Below, piece after piece: positions 12,991 through 23,999 of a DNA stretch of 64,000 nucleotides. Both the position numbers and the translations under genes were made by a program. The notes under the pieces are model-generated. The model had not been told where the DNA came from. It did no database searches and saw only the letters and a program-made list of their open reading frames with translations. Source of the DNA: Stenocarpella maydis (taxonomy: Eukaryota; Ascomycota; Sordariomycetes; Diaporthales; Diaporthaceae); the NCBI GenBank assembly GCA_002270565.1, contig NQMI01000191.1:4340-68339 (forward strand). Direction: 5' to 3'. The first letter of the stretch is position 1. Each line of letters opens with the position of its first letter.

Positions 12991-13943
12991 TGTCATTTTT
13001 AGGGTCCCCTACCCTACTCCCTAAGTAACCATAGTATAGCTGAAGCATATATGTGGCGCCTACTACTCCTCATCCTCCTTCTCATCCTCCTAGGCATTAG
13101 CGATGCAGTTGGCAGCGGTAGCAACCTTATTAGCAGCCTGGGCAAGCTGCTTAAGCGTAGTAATACTGTAGCGTGTAAGTAATAGGAACTCAGTATTACC
13201 GCTAGAGGCAAGCAATAAGGGCGCGGTAGTAGCGATAGTCTTGCCCTTCTTAGGTGGAAGCAGGCGGATGGCCTCCTAGGCCTGGGCTAGGTCCTTGGTC
13301 TTAAGGGTATAGGAGAGGGGCATAATAATATTAAAGGGGACCTACTATAGTAGTAATAAAGCTTGCAAGTAGTATAAGCTTGAGTGCTGCATAATAAGGG
13401 CGTTAGGAATAAAACTTATAGGAATATAGTTACTCTTGTTGCCCTTATAATAGTACTAATAGTAGCAGCTGGTTCCCAGAGAAATATTAGCAAAATAAGT
13501 ATTTGCTGGGAATAGTATGAGTGTAGTGGGGATATAATATAGGTGTAATATACTGCTCTAGTTGGAGTAATGAATCTCCTCCTCCTTAAGGGCTTATTCT
13601 CCTTAGCAGCATTCTGGCAGCTAGAAGCTTAATTTATAGGATGCATATATAGCATAAGTACTACTTGCGCACAGGGCGCATAGTGCCCTACCAGGCGGGA
13701 CTATCTTTAGCTACCTTCTTTTTCTTCTTTTATATTACCTTATTGGTATTACTTATACAGTATAGGGGAGTAGCATTTATAGAAAACTAGAAAGGGAATT
13801 ACTTATAGCCAGGCTAAAAGGGACAGTGCTTAAGGACATATATTTCTTAAGCTGATTAAACTAAATACTGTTATTTACTAATATAATCAGCTCTAATATA
13901 TAAGTGCTATATATATATATAGAAGATAAACCTATAGGCAGGG
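12991..13943. other. Unassigned repeat remnant
   Basis: AT content is lower here than in the flanks. The minus strand around 13020-13330 translates to an Ala/Leu-rich stretch with few stops (for example KQLAQAANKVATAANCIANA, about 13160-13095), followed by an acidic Glu/Asp run. I do not recognise a domain. It may be a coding remnant of another transposon or of the end of element D. No LTR or terminal repeat is seen apart from the possible TGTCA at 12991. Confidence 0.3.
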
Positions 13944-14407
13944 TGTAATGATCAGAGGGTTTCTGAGTACATTAGACCTAAAAGATCAAGGGTTTATATT
14001 CGGAATACGTTGTTAGGCGGTTATTAAGCAATATTGTTAACTAATAATAATCACTAGCTATAAGGCTATCTAATACTAAGATTAAATACTTAAATTAATG
14101 ACTAAAGAGTCTATCCTATGAAAGCTATCTACTGTAGTGATAACCGTATCCTTATATATTCTGACTCTTTAGTAGCTTGCAGGCTCGCATACCAAGCCAT
14201 CGAGCTATCGCACGAGGCTCAATATTTCATCCTTCAAGCGGGCTCGCATGGCTTGCAATCAAGCATTACAAGCCAGACCCTAACCCTTAGTAGGGGCTGG
14301 TCATCACTAACTCATCAGGTGCTTTTAGCTGGCTTGGAGGATTACCCCGCTGAGGTCAGGGGTGTTTTCTACAGTAGTTAGCCGCTAATGCATATTACCT
14401 TATAATA
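13944..14407 (-). repeat. LTR, family A (3' LTR of A3)
   Basis: On the plus strand it runs from TGTAATGATCAGAGGG to TTATAATA, and it aligns with 27699-28163 and 29038-29498. A pyrimidine run (the complement of the polypurine tract) follows at 14408, which fixes it as the 3' LTR of the minus-strand element A3. No target duplication matches the far end of the array. Confidence 0.85.
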
Positions 14408-14480
14408 CTATCTCCCTCCTTACTTCTTTTGCCCTTAAAAGTACTCTATAAGTTATTTTTATTTATTAGTATCTTTATTT

Positions 14481-15152
14481 ATGCCTTCCTAATCCGTCAT
14501 ATCGTCCAAAGTTAAGGATTCTTAAGTTTCTAAATCATCCTATTATTTCATGAAAGTTAAGCAATATAATTCTTTATTATCTGCCATTCTGCAGAATACT
14601 ATCATTATACAACCTTATTCTTTTTATAAGGTGCAGGGTATTAAGAGTTATAAGGTTTTAGAGAAGGCTTCCAATCGCTATACTGAATGCATTTAGTAGC
14701 AGTAGTTAAAGTATAATATCCTAGAACTGAATAACTTAAAGGACCTCTTATATATCTTGGCTTAGCACTAAAAACTAGAGGACGAGATTAAAGAGTTGGA
14801 GGAGAAGCTTCTTTATTTGCGCAAGTAAAAGCGTATGTGGTATAAGAGGATATCTCGGGCCATTCGTTAGGGTCTATTGAATTTAGATGAGTTGAATCGT
14901 ATGAAAAAGGAGGAGGCTGATGTCGAGCAGAGGTAGATCGCTAAATAATCTGCCAAGGTCGTTTATTAAAGTTCTACTAATAAGGCTAGTAGGATGGTAA
15001 TGCAGGAGGCATGGCTGTATTCCAAGGGTAAAGTAGGAGTTTTTAATTAGAGTTTCTTAATGGATAATGGTACTAGTTGGTCTGAATTTATGGGTACTAG
15101 TAATAAGAGGAGTGAAGGGAATGCGCCTGTAGGTAGCTTATCTAGTGCCTGA
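14481..15152 (+). pseudogene. Antisense Cys-cluster/coiled-coil ORF in gypsy A3
   Basis: A 223-codon frame runs from ATG (14481) to TGA (15150-15152) with about 14 internal TAG/TAA stops, antisense to gag-pol and between pol and the LTR. The protein begins MPS, then has a decayed Cys cluster (CIIQ-type spacing and a TEC motif near residue 80). A charged coiled coil follows (ELEEKLLYLRK near residues 109-119, ISRAIR...LLNLDELNRMKKEEAD), then a C-terminal segment with WSEFMGTS. This layout (Cys-X2-Cys cluster, coiled coil, short tail) resembles proteins often found with fungal transposons; I know no assigned function. A1 and A4 hold the same frame at the same place, so it belongs to the family. 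Confidence 0.6.
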
Positions 15153-15899
15153 TTCTTATTACTAGGAATGGAATTTGTGTTAATGTTGTCTAACTAGTTC
15201 TGGTTCCTAGCTATCTTTTTGGTCTATTAGTCATACTATATTATCCTAATCTTGTTTTCTTATAACTAGTACCTACTGAGGCATAGGGTGCGAATACTGG
15301 TATCCATTTAGATGGTTTTTAGGTGTAACCAGTATTCGGGGTATTGGTTGAATAAGGTAACTGGTATTAGTATGTTTTCCTAAGGGGTTAACTAGTTACT
15401 AGCTTCTGGTTATTCCCATCATAACTAGTCTCTTATTAGTTGTTTTCCCTATTTTAGCTATAAAAACCAGGGTTTATTATATAGCTTCATTATAATGTTA
15501 ATTCGTTATAGTTTATTATATATAGGGTTTTTAGGCTGCATTTCTGGCTCTTGGGGCTATTTTATAGTGGTCCGCATATAATACTTTTTGAGTTCATTAT
15601 AATAATAGGTTAAGTTTTAGGCCGGTTCTTATATATTTTCACTAGAATTATAGCCTTTCCATTTAATAAGGTATTCTATTATCCCTTAGTGCTATCTTAA
15701 ATCTATAATGTTTTCTACTTTATATTCTTTATTATATTTATGAAGAGTTTTAATTTATATTTTGAGTTTTATGCTCTTGGGTGCTGGTTTTAAGAGTAAG
15801 ATATAAAAGATTAGGTGTTATTTTATTCCTTTAGGTAGCAAGAGTTTATGGTTAGTATCTGAAAGTTTCCTTAAAATTTTGAAGGGGCTGATTTTCTTG

Positions 15900-18250
15900 T
15901 GATTAAACTTATTATTAGGTTGCTTTATCTTAATGTTTTAGTAAAGAAGATAGACCTTATCTCCCTCCTTAAGAATTAGTCCCTTAATTCTTTTCTGGTT
16001 TGCATATTTTGCTATTTATTCTTATATAAAAGAGAGTTCTGCTTAGATATCCTTTTAGATTTATCTAATTTATATTGCTTTTTATTCTGCTAATTCCGCT
16101 AGGGTATTATTTAGTAGTAATTCATAATATACCTAAGGTTTATATCCGTAAAGTATAAAGAAAGGTAACTATTTAGTTGTGCTAGTAGTTGCGCTATTAT
16201 AGGCAAACTGTGCTAATGGTAGTAATTTAACCTAATTATCCTATAACTAGTTGATATAGTATTAGAGGTATTATTCTATAATCTAGTTGATTTATTCTAT
16301 TTATCCGTCTGTTTGCAGATATACTATTATTAAGAGCTAATATTTTGCTTTAAGTTGCTTTATTAGTAACTTTTAAAAGTTTAATATAAAGAGCTTATCT
16401 CTATCTAAGATGATTTCATATAACATTCTATGGTTGCTTATAATGATTCGTAAGAATGTATATATAAGTTCTTCTGTAGTATTGGCTTTCTTGTATGGTA
16501 TGAAGTATGTATACTTGCTTAGTCTATAAACCACTACTAGAATACTGTTATATAGTACTTTAGTTAAGGGTTCTCGTAAGAGAGATAGCTTAATAATAAA
16601 GTCCAGGCTGATGGATGACCATATAGCTGTAGGTACTGGTAGGTGTTTTTGTTGTATAAGTTACATTTACTAATAATATCTTAAACCTTCTTCTTAAGGT
16701 TGGGGATCTAGTAATTCTGCTTAATCCTTTTGATTGTTACTATAACACCTTAGTGGCTGTATACCGTTGCTTTATGTATTTTTATAATTAACTTATTTTA
16801 TTCCTTCGGATTAGTAGGGGTTTTTCTGGTTTAAAAGTTAACTCTAATTATAGTATTAAGTTTGCGATTAAGAATAAGGCTTCTATCTTCTTGGGTTTTG
16901 AATACTATTCATTCTATAAGTAAATCCTTATCCTAATAATTAGGTCTTCAACTAAGTGCATCTATTCTTGCATTTTTAACTCTATCTATATAAATAACCT
17001 TAATATTAAATTATAATAAGAACTCTATATATCTAACTTATTATTTGTTAAGAGTTTTAGTTATTATAAAGGTTATAAGATTCTTATAATTTATATAGAG
17101 TTTAATCTGCCTCTTAGCTCCTATAAGGTAGTATTGCTATTCCTAGAATGTATATACTATTATTATGAATTCCTTATCTAGTATAGTATAATAGGTTTCT
17201 AGTTTATTAAACTTCTTGCTAAAGTTTGTAATAATGCATATTCTTCCTTAATTATCTTTTTAAGTAAGTTCTCTACCTATAGTATTATCTAAGGCGTTTA
17301 TATAGACTTTAAATTCCTTCTTTATGTCTGCTTCGTTAAGTATAGGGTCTTTTATAACTTTATCTTTAAGTATCTAAAAAGCTTATTATTCAGTATCTAT
17401 CCATCTAAAGGCATAATCCTTTTTAATAAGGTCTATTAATAATTTCATAATATCGCTGTATTATATGATGAATTATTAATAAAAGTTGGTATATTTAAGG
17501 AATGCTTTAACATCCTTAATGTTTATAAGGGTTGGCCATTCTTTAATTACTTTAACTTTTCCTTCTTATATCTTGATTTTCTCTAGTTTAATTATATATC
17601 TAAGGTAGTTAACTTTTTCTATATACTAGTTGCATTTTTCTAGTTCTATTAGAAGGTTAATATCCTAGAGTTTCTAAAGAACCTTTTTAATATATCCTTT
17701 ATAATTATTAAGGTTTTCTAAGAAGATAAGAATATCATCTAAGTAAGTAATAATAAAGATATTAAGGTATTTGCTTAGAACTTATTTAATTATTTCCTAA
17801 AATAATGTAAGTACATTAATTAATCCAAAAGATATAACCATTATCTCATAATATTTATAATATATCCTGAGTACTATCTTTTATTCTTTATCTTCTTTTA
17901 TTTAGATAAGGTTATATTTATACTTTAAATTAAGTGTTATAAATCATTTTACTCCCCTAAGTTGATCATATAGTTCCTTAATAAGTAAGAGAGAATATTA
18001 GTTCTTAATTATAATATCATTTAATTATTAGTAGTTAATATAAAGTTATAGCTTATTATTTTTCTTTAGTATAAAGAGAATTAGGTATCCTGCTAGTAAT
18101 TATGATAGCTTAATAAATCCCTTTTTAAGGTTTTCATTGAGGTATTTCCTAAGTACTCTAAGTTATTCCTTATTAAGTCTATAGATAGGCTTAAATTAGG
18201 GCGTTATTCTAGGTTTTAATAATATCTTATAGTCCCATTATATATATTAT
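15900..18250 (-). pseudogene. pol remnant of gypsy A3
   Basis: This is the minus-strand equivalent of A1 pol. Its RT motif TYLDDILIF, with both catalytic aspartates kept, is at about 17725-17748. The integrase core lies at about 16150-16640, and a SDRDKL-like motif is recognisable by comparison with A1. Interrupting stops show that it is dead. Confidence 0.75.
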
Positions 18251-20787
18251 GATAATATAATGCTAAGTCATTCTTAGAACACTTTCTTGAATTTATAATA
18301 GTCTTTTGGTATTTGTGCTAGCCTATTAGTCTTTTCTCCTTCCTTTCCTTCCTCTAGATAAAGGAGGTATCATTGTATTTCTTATATTATGTATTAACTG
18401 GTTGTGCTAGAGTAGCGGTCTCCTGATTGGCTTTAGTCCTTTTATAAGGTGCTTAAGTAGCTTAATTCTTCTCTATCTTCCTAGAGTTAGGCCTTTTGCT
18501 TGCTCTTAGAGGTATCCGTGGGTCCATTTAAGTGCATTACCTGTTTGCTATCCTTAGTAATATAACTCCTTCTCTTGCTGTTAATTGCAACCTTCTTCTA
18601 GAGAATGGCATTATCTTAAAAGATCTAGCTAGTGGTCTAATTAATTTAGGGATTATTCTTTCTTAACTAAGGTATTCCTAAGATTAACTAGTGATTTGCC
18701 GTTTTAGTAATATTAAATGATAGTAATTCCATATAGTTATAAATTTAAACTGGGAGGGGATTAGTCTTTATATTAATAATTCTATTGTTATAAGATACTT
18801 TAGTTTCATCTACTATCTTTAAGGATATAAAATTCCTTTATGCTTTACTATTAATGAGTACTAAGCATGTATGGACTCCTAGCTCAACCTGAATCATTAG
18901 GTAGCTGTAGTTGCATACTATTGCGCATAAGTACCTTATAGTATAGTTGGTTGCTATCTGAGGTTTTATAGACAGCCCCTCTAGTTTTTTAATTGCTTAT
19001 CTGCTGCTAGGACCTTCTTAATATTCTTAAGGTTTCGCTTTATGATATCTTATAATTCTTACAGGTTCTTGATTAGCTGTTATATGCTATAACCCTGCTT
19101 CTCTATTATCAGGGATTTGAGCAGTAGCTCCTACTATCTTAGTAGATGCCAATCTTAAGCCTTATTAAGCATATGCATTTTGCAAATCAGCTCATTATAG
19201 TTCACACATCCATTAGGGTTTCATAGGCATTCCAAGGGTATACAGGAGTCCAGCCTTATTAGGGTGCATCCCATCTTATTATATTTCTACTAGTTCTTAA
19301 AGTTATTATATTTATATATATACTTAATATCCTTATCTAGGTATTATTAGGGAAATTAATTATGCTTAGTTTTCTCCCTTATATATTCCTTATATCCATT
19401 ATAGATATATAATACTTAGGAGATATCCTTATACTTATTATGCATTAGATATATGCATCCTACATCTCCTAGTCTCCTATATTCCTGGGTAGGCTATTTT
19501 ATAGTTTCTTTAAAAGGTCTTCTTATAATTATAACCGCTATAATGTTAGTTCTTAGGGCTAGAAGGGGCGCTTATTTTAGGTAGTCTTGCGGTTTCTTCT
19601 ACTAAGTTTGTAGCGCAAGTATGGCCTAAGAGATAAGTTTTCCTTCCATCCTAGAGTCAATCTGCAGGAGTTCCTCCCTATTTCCTACTACTAGGGTTCT
19701 TTCCTTTTTTCCTAAAGCATTCTTAGGAAACCATCCGGTAGCTTCCTTATTACTATAGTAAGTAGTATAGCTGTTATTAAAGCAAGCTATCCAGCTAAGC
19801 GATATATGTATTATCCTAGGCTTTTGGGGATTCTTTATTAGTAAGATAGGCTGCTATTAGGCCTTATCCTTCTAATATTTCTTATATTAAGACTTAGTGC
19901 ATTATAAGAAATATAGACTATTATAAAGGTTTTCTTTATTAGGGTTATAGAAGTTACATCCTTTATTTGGGTTTTAATTTAGATATACCTAATATTAGTT
20001 ATATATATTTGTTCTATAGATGCAGTACTTATTTGCAAGTTCCCATTATGGTTTGGACCTAGATAGTTCTTATATGCTATAAGCGGCCATATTAGCTTAA
20101 CAGGTAGCTTTATTAGCTTATTAGGTTCCTTTAGGTACTAACTTCCAGTCCTTATTTTTCTTTAGAGCTTTATATTCTAAAGCAAAGTATCTCATCTTAT
20201 TGTAATTATAGTACTTAATGCTTTTCTTATTCTTATATTAGGTAATATCCAGCTTTATAAGGCCTGTATACTATCCCTATTAAGTGCTTAGTTTCTAATA
20301 CTTCTTTCTTATATTTAGTTTATACTTATAGAATGGGAGTTATTTAGAAGTTTATTTTTTCTTTTTTAAGCATTATTTATAAAGTCTATCATTAATCTAG
20401 ATAGCTATTTCTATATAGTATAAAAAATTATTAAGTTGGTTTATAATTTTATTAAGTTTATCTTTTATTTCATCCTTTAATTTATAATAGAATATGAGTT
20501 TCCTTATATTATTAGTATAATCAATTTTAATATAGATTCATTAGAATTCTATAGTATAGTTAATTACTGAGCTGTACTATTTGCAATTTACTAGGTCTCT
20601 TTCTACTTATTGTTCCTCATTCGGGTCCTAAAATAGGGACCTAAGGGCATCTTTATAGCCTTTATAACTACTGAAAATTTGCTGCATTTCAAGCTTATAG
20701 GCTTTAAATGATTCCGTATTAATAAAGTCAGTTAGATAGGGTTCAAACCAAGCTAAGGCTTATCCTTTAAGGAAAGAGAATATATAT

Positions 20788-21187
20788 TGAAAACGGGCCC
20801 AAAGGGGGGAGAGCGAGAGGACAAAACCTCCACACACACAAAAAGGCACACGTTCTGCCAGAGCCCTGATCAAGCAACCACCCCAAGAGGAGCGTGGAAG
20901 GCAAGAAGAGGAGCCCCTGACGCGATAGGAGAGTTATGAGGGGAATAGAGGGTGCCAAAAAGGAGAGGCAGAAAAAAAAGGGCATAAGAAATAGTTTCAC
21001 AGTACACACGTATATATCTAATAGATACAAATTCACAGGGTATAAAAAGATTGATTCTCTAGGACTAGAAATTTCTTAAAAGCAACGCAGGAAGGCCCCT
21101 TCTTATAGTCTTGGAGGGGGGGGGGAATGCTAAGGCTGGTTTTCCTTTGGATTCTGAAATATGCCGGTTCCTCTAGACCCTAGAACA
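20788..21187 (-). repeat. LTR, family C (3' LTR of C1)
   Basis: It is 400 bp and aligns along its length with 26260-26659 and 34568-34963. On the minus strand it starts TGTTCTAGGG and ends CCCGTTTTCA, and it contains a TATA-like CTATAAGAAG (about 21097-21106). A run of ten or so G near 21113-21125 is present in all three copies. Confidence 0.9.
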
Positions 21188-21198
21188 CACCCCTTTCC
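21188..21198 (-). other. Polypurine tract of C1
   Basis: On the minus strand GGAAAGGGGTG abuts the LTR start TGTTCTAG. This is the expected position and composition of the plus-strand priming site. Confidence 0.6.
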
Positions 21199-22228
21199 GG
21201 ACCATTATAAAGAACAAGCAATAGTCCGCCCAAAACAACCAAAATCACTTTTCTCCTCTAATTAGATAAGCTACCTGAATTCAGCTCTATTAGACCCTTT
21301 ATAGCTCCTGATTCCTGGCCCGCTTATCCCTACTCTCGTTCTGCTGTAGCACGCTCGGTTTGCAATCCTTCTCCTCTTGCTTAGCTGCCTTCTTATAAGC
21401 TTAGGATCAATGGCTATTACTAATTACCAGCATAGGAACCTAGCAATTTGCTTCCTTAGTTCTTACCTACTTGCTTGCATTCTGGTTGTACTCTTAAATC
21501 AACATGATTCTTATTACAGCAGGCGATAGGCAATATAGTGGCAGTATAACCGGAATAAAGGATAGAAATAATAATAAAGACCTTAAGATACCTGATTGCT
21601 TAGAGGTTATCCCATCTATATTTATATTTCCTTCTGAAGATATATTCCTAATGCTTACTTCCAATATCTACCGCAAGAGAAGTTTAATAGGGTCACCCTA
21701 TGGCATTCCAGCCCTGCTCCAATCAGGCATCCGTGGAGTAGTTCTTACTTTACTTGGTATCCCAAGACTATCTTCTCCATATATCCATGCCCCATCTGCC
21801 TAAGGTAGAGGCTTAGGTATCTTAGATGGGTCCTTATAAAGTCCAAGCCCAAATATCATAATCAGATCCTTTACGGCTGCATTAGGTATCTTATATATTA
21901 GGATAGGTAGCCGGTTTTTTAAGGTGTTAGAGGTAACGGGAGTTTTGCTTAACCTGGAAGTCCAGATGTTAGTAGGCCTTAAAAGATCAGCCTTATTAAA
22001 CCTTACTATAAGGAAGCCTAGCAGATTTTATCCCGGCTTTAATCCTATACCGGGTATAGCATAATATTTAGTCTCCCCCTTATTTATCCCTAAAATATTA
22101 GCTTAAGAGTATATAATATTCTTTCCTACTATAAGCCTCTTATACTTATTATAGCTGATAACTAGAGTATTCTGGACGCCCCTAATTGGACGCCCAGATC
22201 CATTAATTTCTAATTGGATAGCAAAACC

Positions 22229-22640
22229 CTAGATAAGAGTTAAGGCTTTTTTAGCAGGCAAGCTAGGAGGGGCGGATTCAAGCAGCCTAGTCTTAATCCA
22301 GTCTCCGAACTCCCAGCCATTCTTTTTATGATTCTCCCAGAAGAAAAAGGCAACATAGGTAGCTATAAGGAGTCTATAGGCAGTTAATCCTAGCTGCAGT
22401 ATAACCTTCACTTGGATCGCTGTGCATGCCTGTTTTGAGAATCCTTTAGGCAGCCCAAGGGTAAGGAAGTATGTAATGCAGTCCTTTATACAGGGGTATA
22501 TCCTACTATGAGTTCTCTGATCAGGATGAGTGTTGATTATACTAAGCCGTTTGGTATCCCTATTGAAGATACTTAATACCTAATGGCCTGGGGTATGCAT
22601 GACTTAGATAATGAACCTCTGGCTGTCCTTTAGTAAGTAG
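22229..22640 (-). pseudogene. Ulp1/C48-like cysteine protease domain remnant in C1
   Basis: The minus strand keeps one long frame with a few RIP-type stops. Positions expected for the Ulp1 (SUMO protease, C48) catalytic set are in order. A His codon (22583-22585) is followed by a TAG where Trp is expected (22580-22582). An Asn sits 17 residues after the His, where Asp is expected (22532-22534). A Gln follows (22394-22396), and six residues later a Tyr where the nucleophilic Cys is expected (22376-22378), then Arg where Gly is expected. The Asp-to-Asn, Trp-to-stop, Cys-to-Tyr and Gly-to-Arg differences are all single G-to-A changes, as RIP makes. After it comes AFFFWENHKKNGWEFGDWI. I infer the family from spacing, not from a search. 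It is catalytically dead as it stands. Confidence 0.55.
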
Positions 22641-23260
22641 TATCTCTATAATCTAGGGGGTTCTCCATTAATATTATAGGTTATAGGCACCATAAAGACT
22701 AGGTTGCTGAAATTGATTAGCTGCTAATTAATAAGTCCTAGAATATGATTAGTATGCAGGCATGCCTCTTAAGCCAGGAGACCTTCTGCATTGTAAAGGG
22801 TTATAAGGAAGTTGCTATAGTGAGTGCCAAACAGGTTCTTCTGCCCAGGGGGGTCTCTGAACTAAGGATAGGAATTAACGCCCTTGAAATATATATCCAC
22901 CACCTGCTACGCATAATCACTATGCCCCTATTTTTAGTTCTAAAAGAATGGCGGTTGCACTAAAAGGTCTGATATATTAAAAGCTTGGGAGAGTGCCAAC
23001 CCGTTATTAAGGATTCTAATTTCAAACGGGTCTTTTATTAGGTCTACACTAGCTCTACAATCCCAGTTTCCTTAATTATAGATATTATATAGGTTGGGAA
23101 ATCTTAGCTATTATATAGGGTTAATATTATTAAAATTCATAATAAAGGGCAATACTAAAAGTTATACTTTAAGGCCAACCTAATTAGAAGGGTCTGGATA
23201 CTTAATAATAGGTATAGGGGTATCAGGATCATTCATAGGGCTGCCTTAGCCCTTTAGACT

Positions 23261-23261
23261 N
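23261..23261. other. Ambiguous base N at a possible junction
   Basis: A single N lies exactly where homology between C1 and C2 begins (TAAAGAAAAGGTACTA here, TAAAGAAAAGGTACTA near 30040). It may mark a collapsed or patched join in the assembly, or a real truncation point of C2. Confidence 0.7.
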
Positions 23262-23441
23262 TAAAGAAAAGGTACTATTAGCTCCCAAATTCCCCTCTTA
23301 TAGATAAATTTCTTTAGGCGCATTAGGGGATAGGTCTTGTTAATAGGGATTTGCCCCCTTTTCTAGGTCCGGCTGGAATCGGGTTGCAGGTCTCTGGGGT
23401 GCACACCCATCTAAATAGAAGACTGCTTTAGTAGCAGCTAC

Positions 23442-23873
23442 CTAAAAGGGCTTCTGGTTCCTCCTCCCCAGCCCATATATCACTCGCGACCCGTTAAGAG
23501 TAATATATGCAAAAAGAAACCCCCTTAATTGCTTAAAAGTTAAATTTATATCTAAAAAGAAAGGTATCCCTAAAAGGATGTTATAAGTAGTATTATTTGT
23601 TTTATTATCCATAATGAAGAAAATAGCCCTTGTCCTGTTATAGCTGATGCATACCCACTCCTTAGTTACTCTGATTAGTATAAGTAACGCTCTATTATAA
23701 ACCGTGGAGTTTATATCTTGGAGTAGGGTATAGAACAACTTATTCCAGCAGCAATAGGATAAAGGAAGAAGATTTATTTTAGCACTTATATCTAGTAGGG
23801 CTGGGAGGATCTTATAGCTTTCTAAAGCAATCCTAACGTTTAGGTAGGCGGATTTGCAGCAACTATAGTTCAC
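23442..23873 (-). pseudogene. Retropepsin-like gag-protease fragment of C1
   Basis: A 143-residue frame open on the minus strand. It reads PALLDISAKINLLP near residues 23-36, a decayed aspartic protease active-site loop of the D-S/T-G-A type: the Asp is kept, the Gly is lost. ILLGIPFFLDI lies near residues 98-108, matching the second conserved retropepsin block (I-L-G-x-P/D). The spacing fits a retroviral-type protease. The same region is recognisable with more damage in C2 (about 30470-30900). It would have processed the element's polyprotein. Confidence 0.6.
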
Positions 23874-23999
23874 TATATTAGTAGTTTAAGATAATATTGA
23901 ATTTACCTTATACCTAATAATATGCATCTAATTAGAGCTCGAGTATTGCTTATATCCAATTTTAGATAAAGTAGAGACCATACTGAGTCCCGGACCTGT

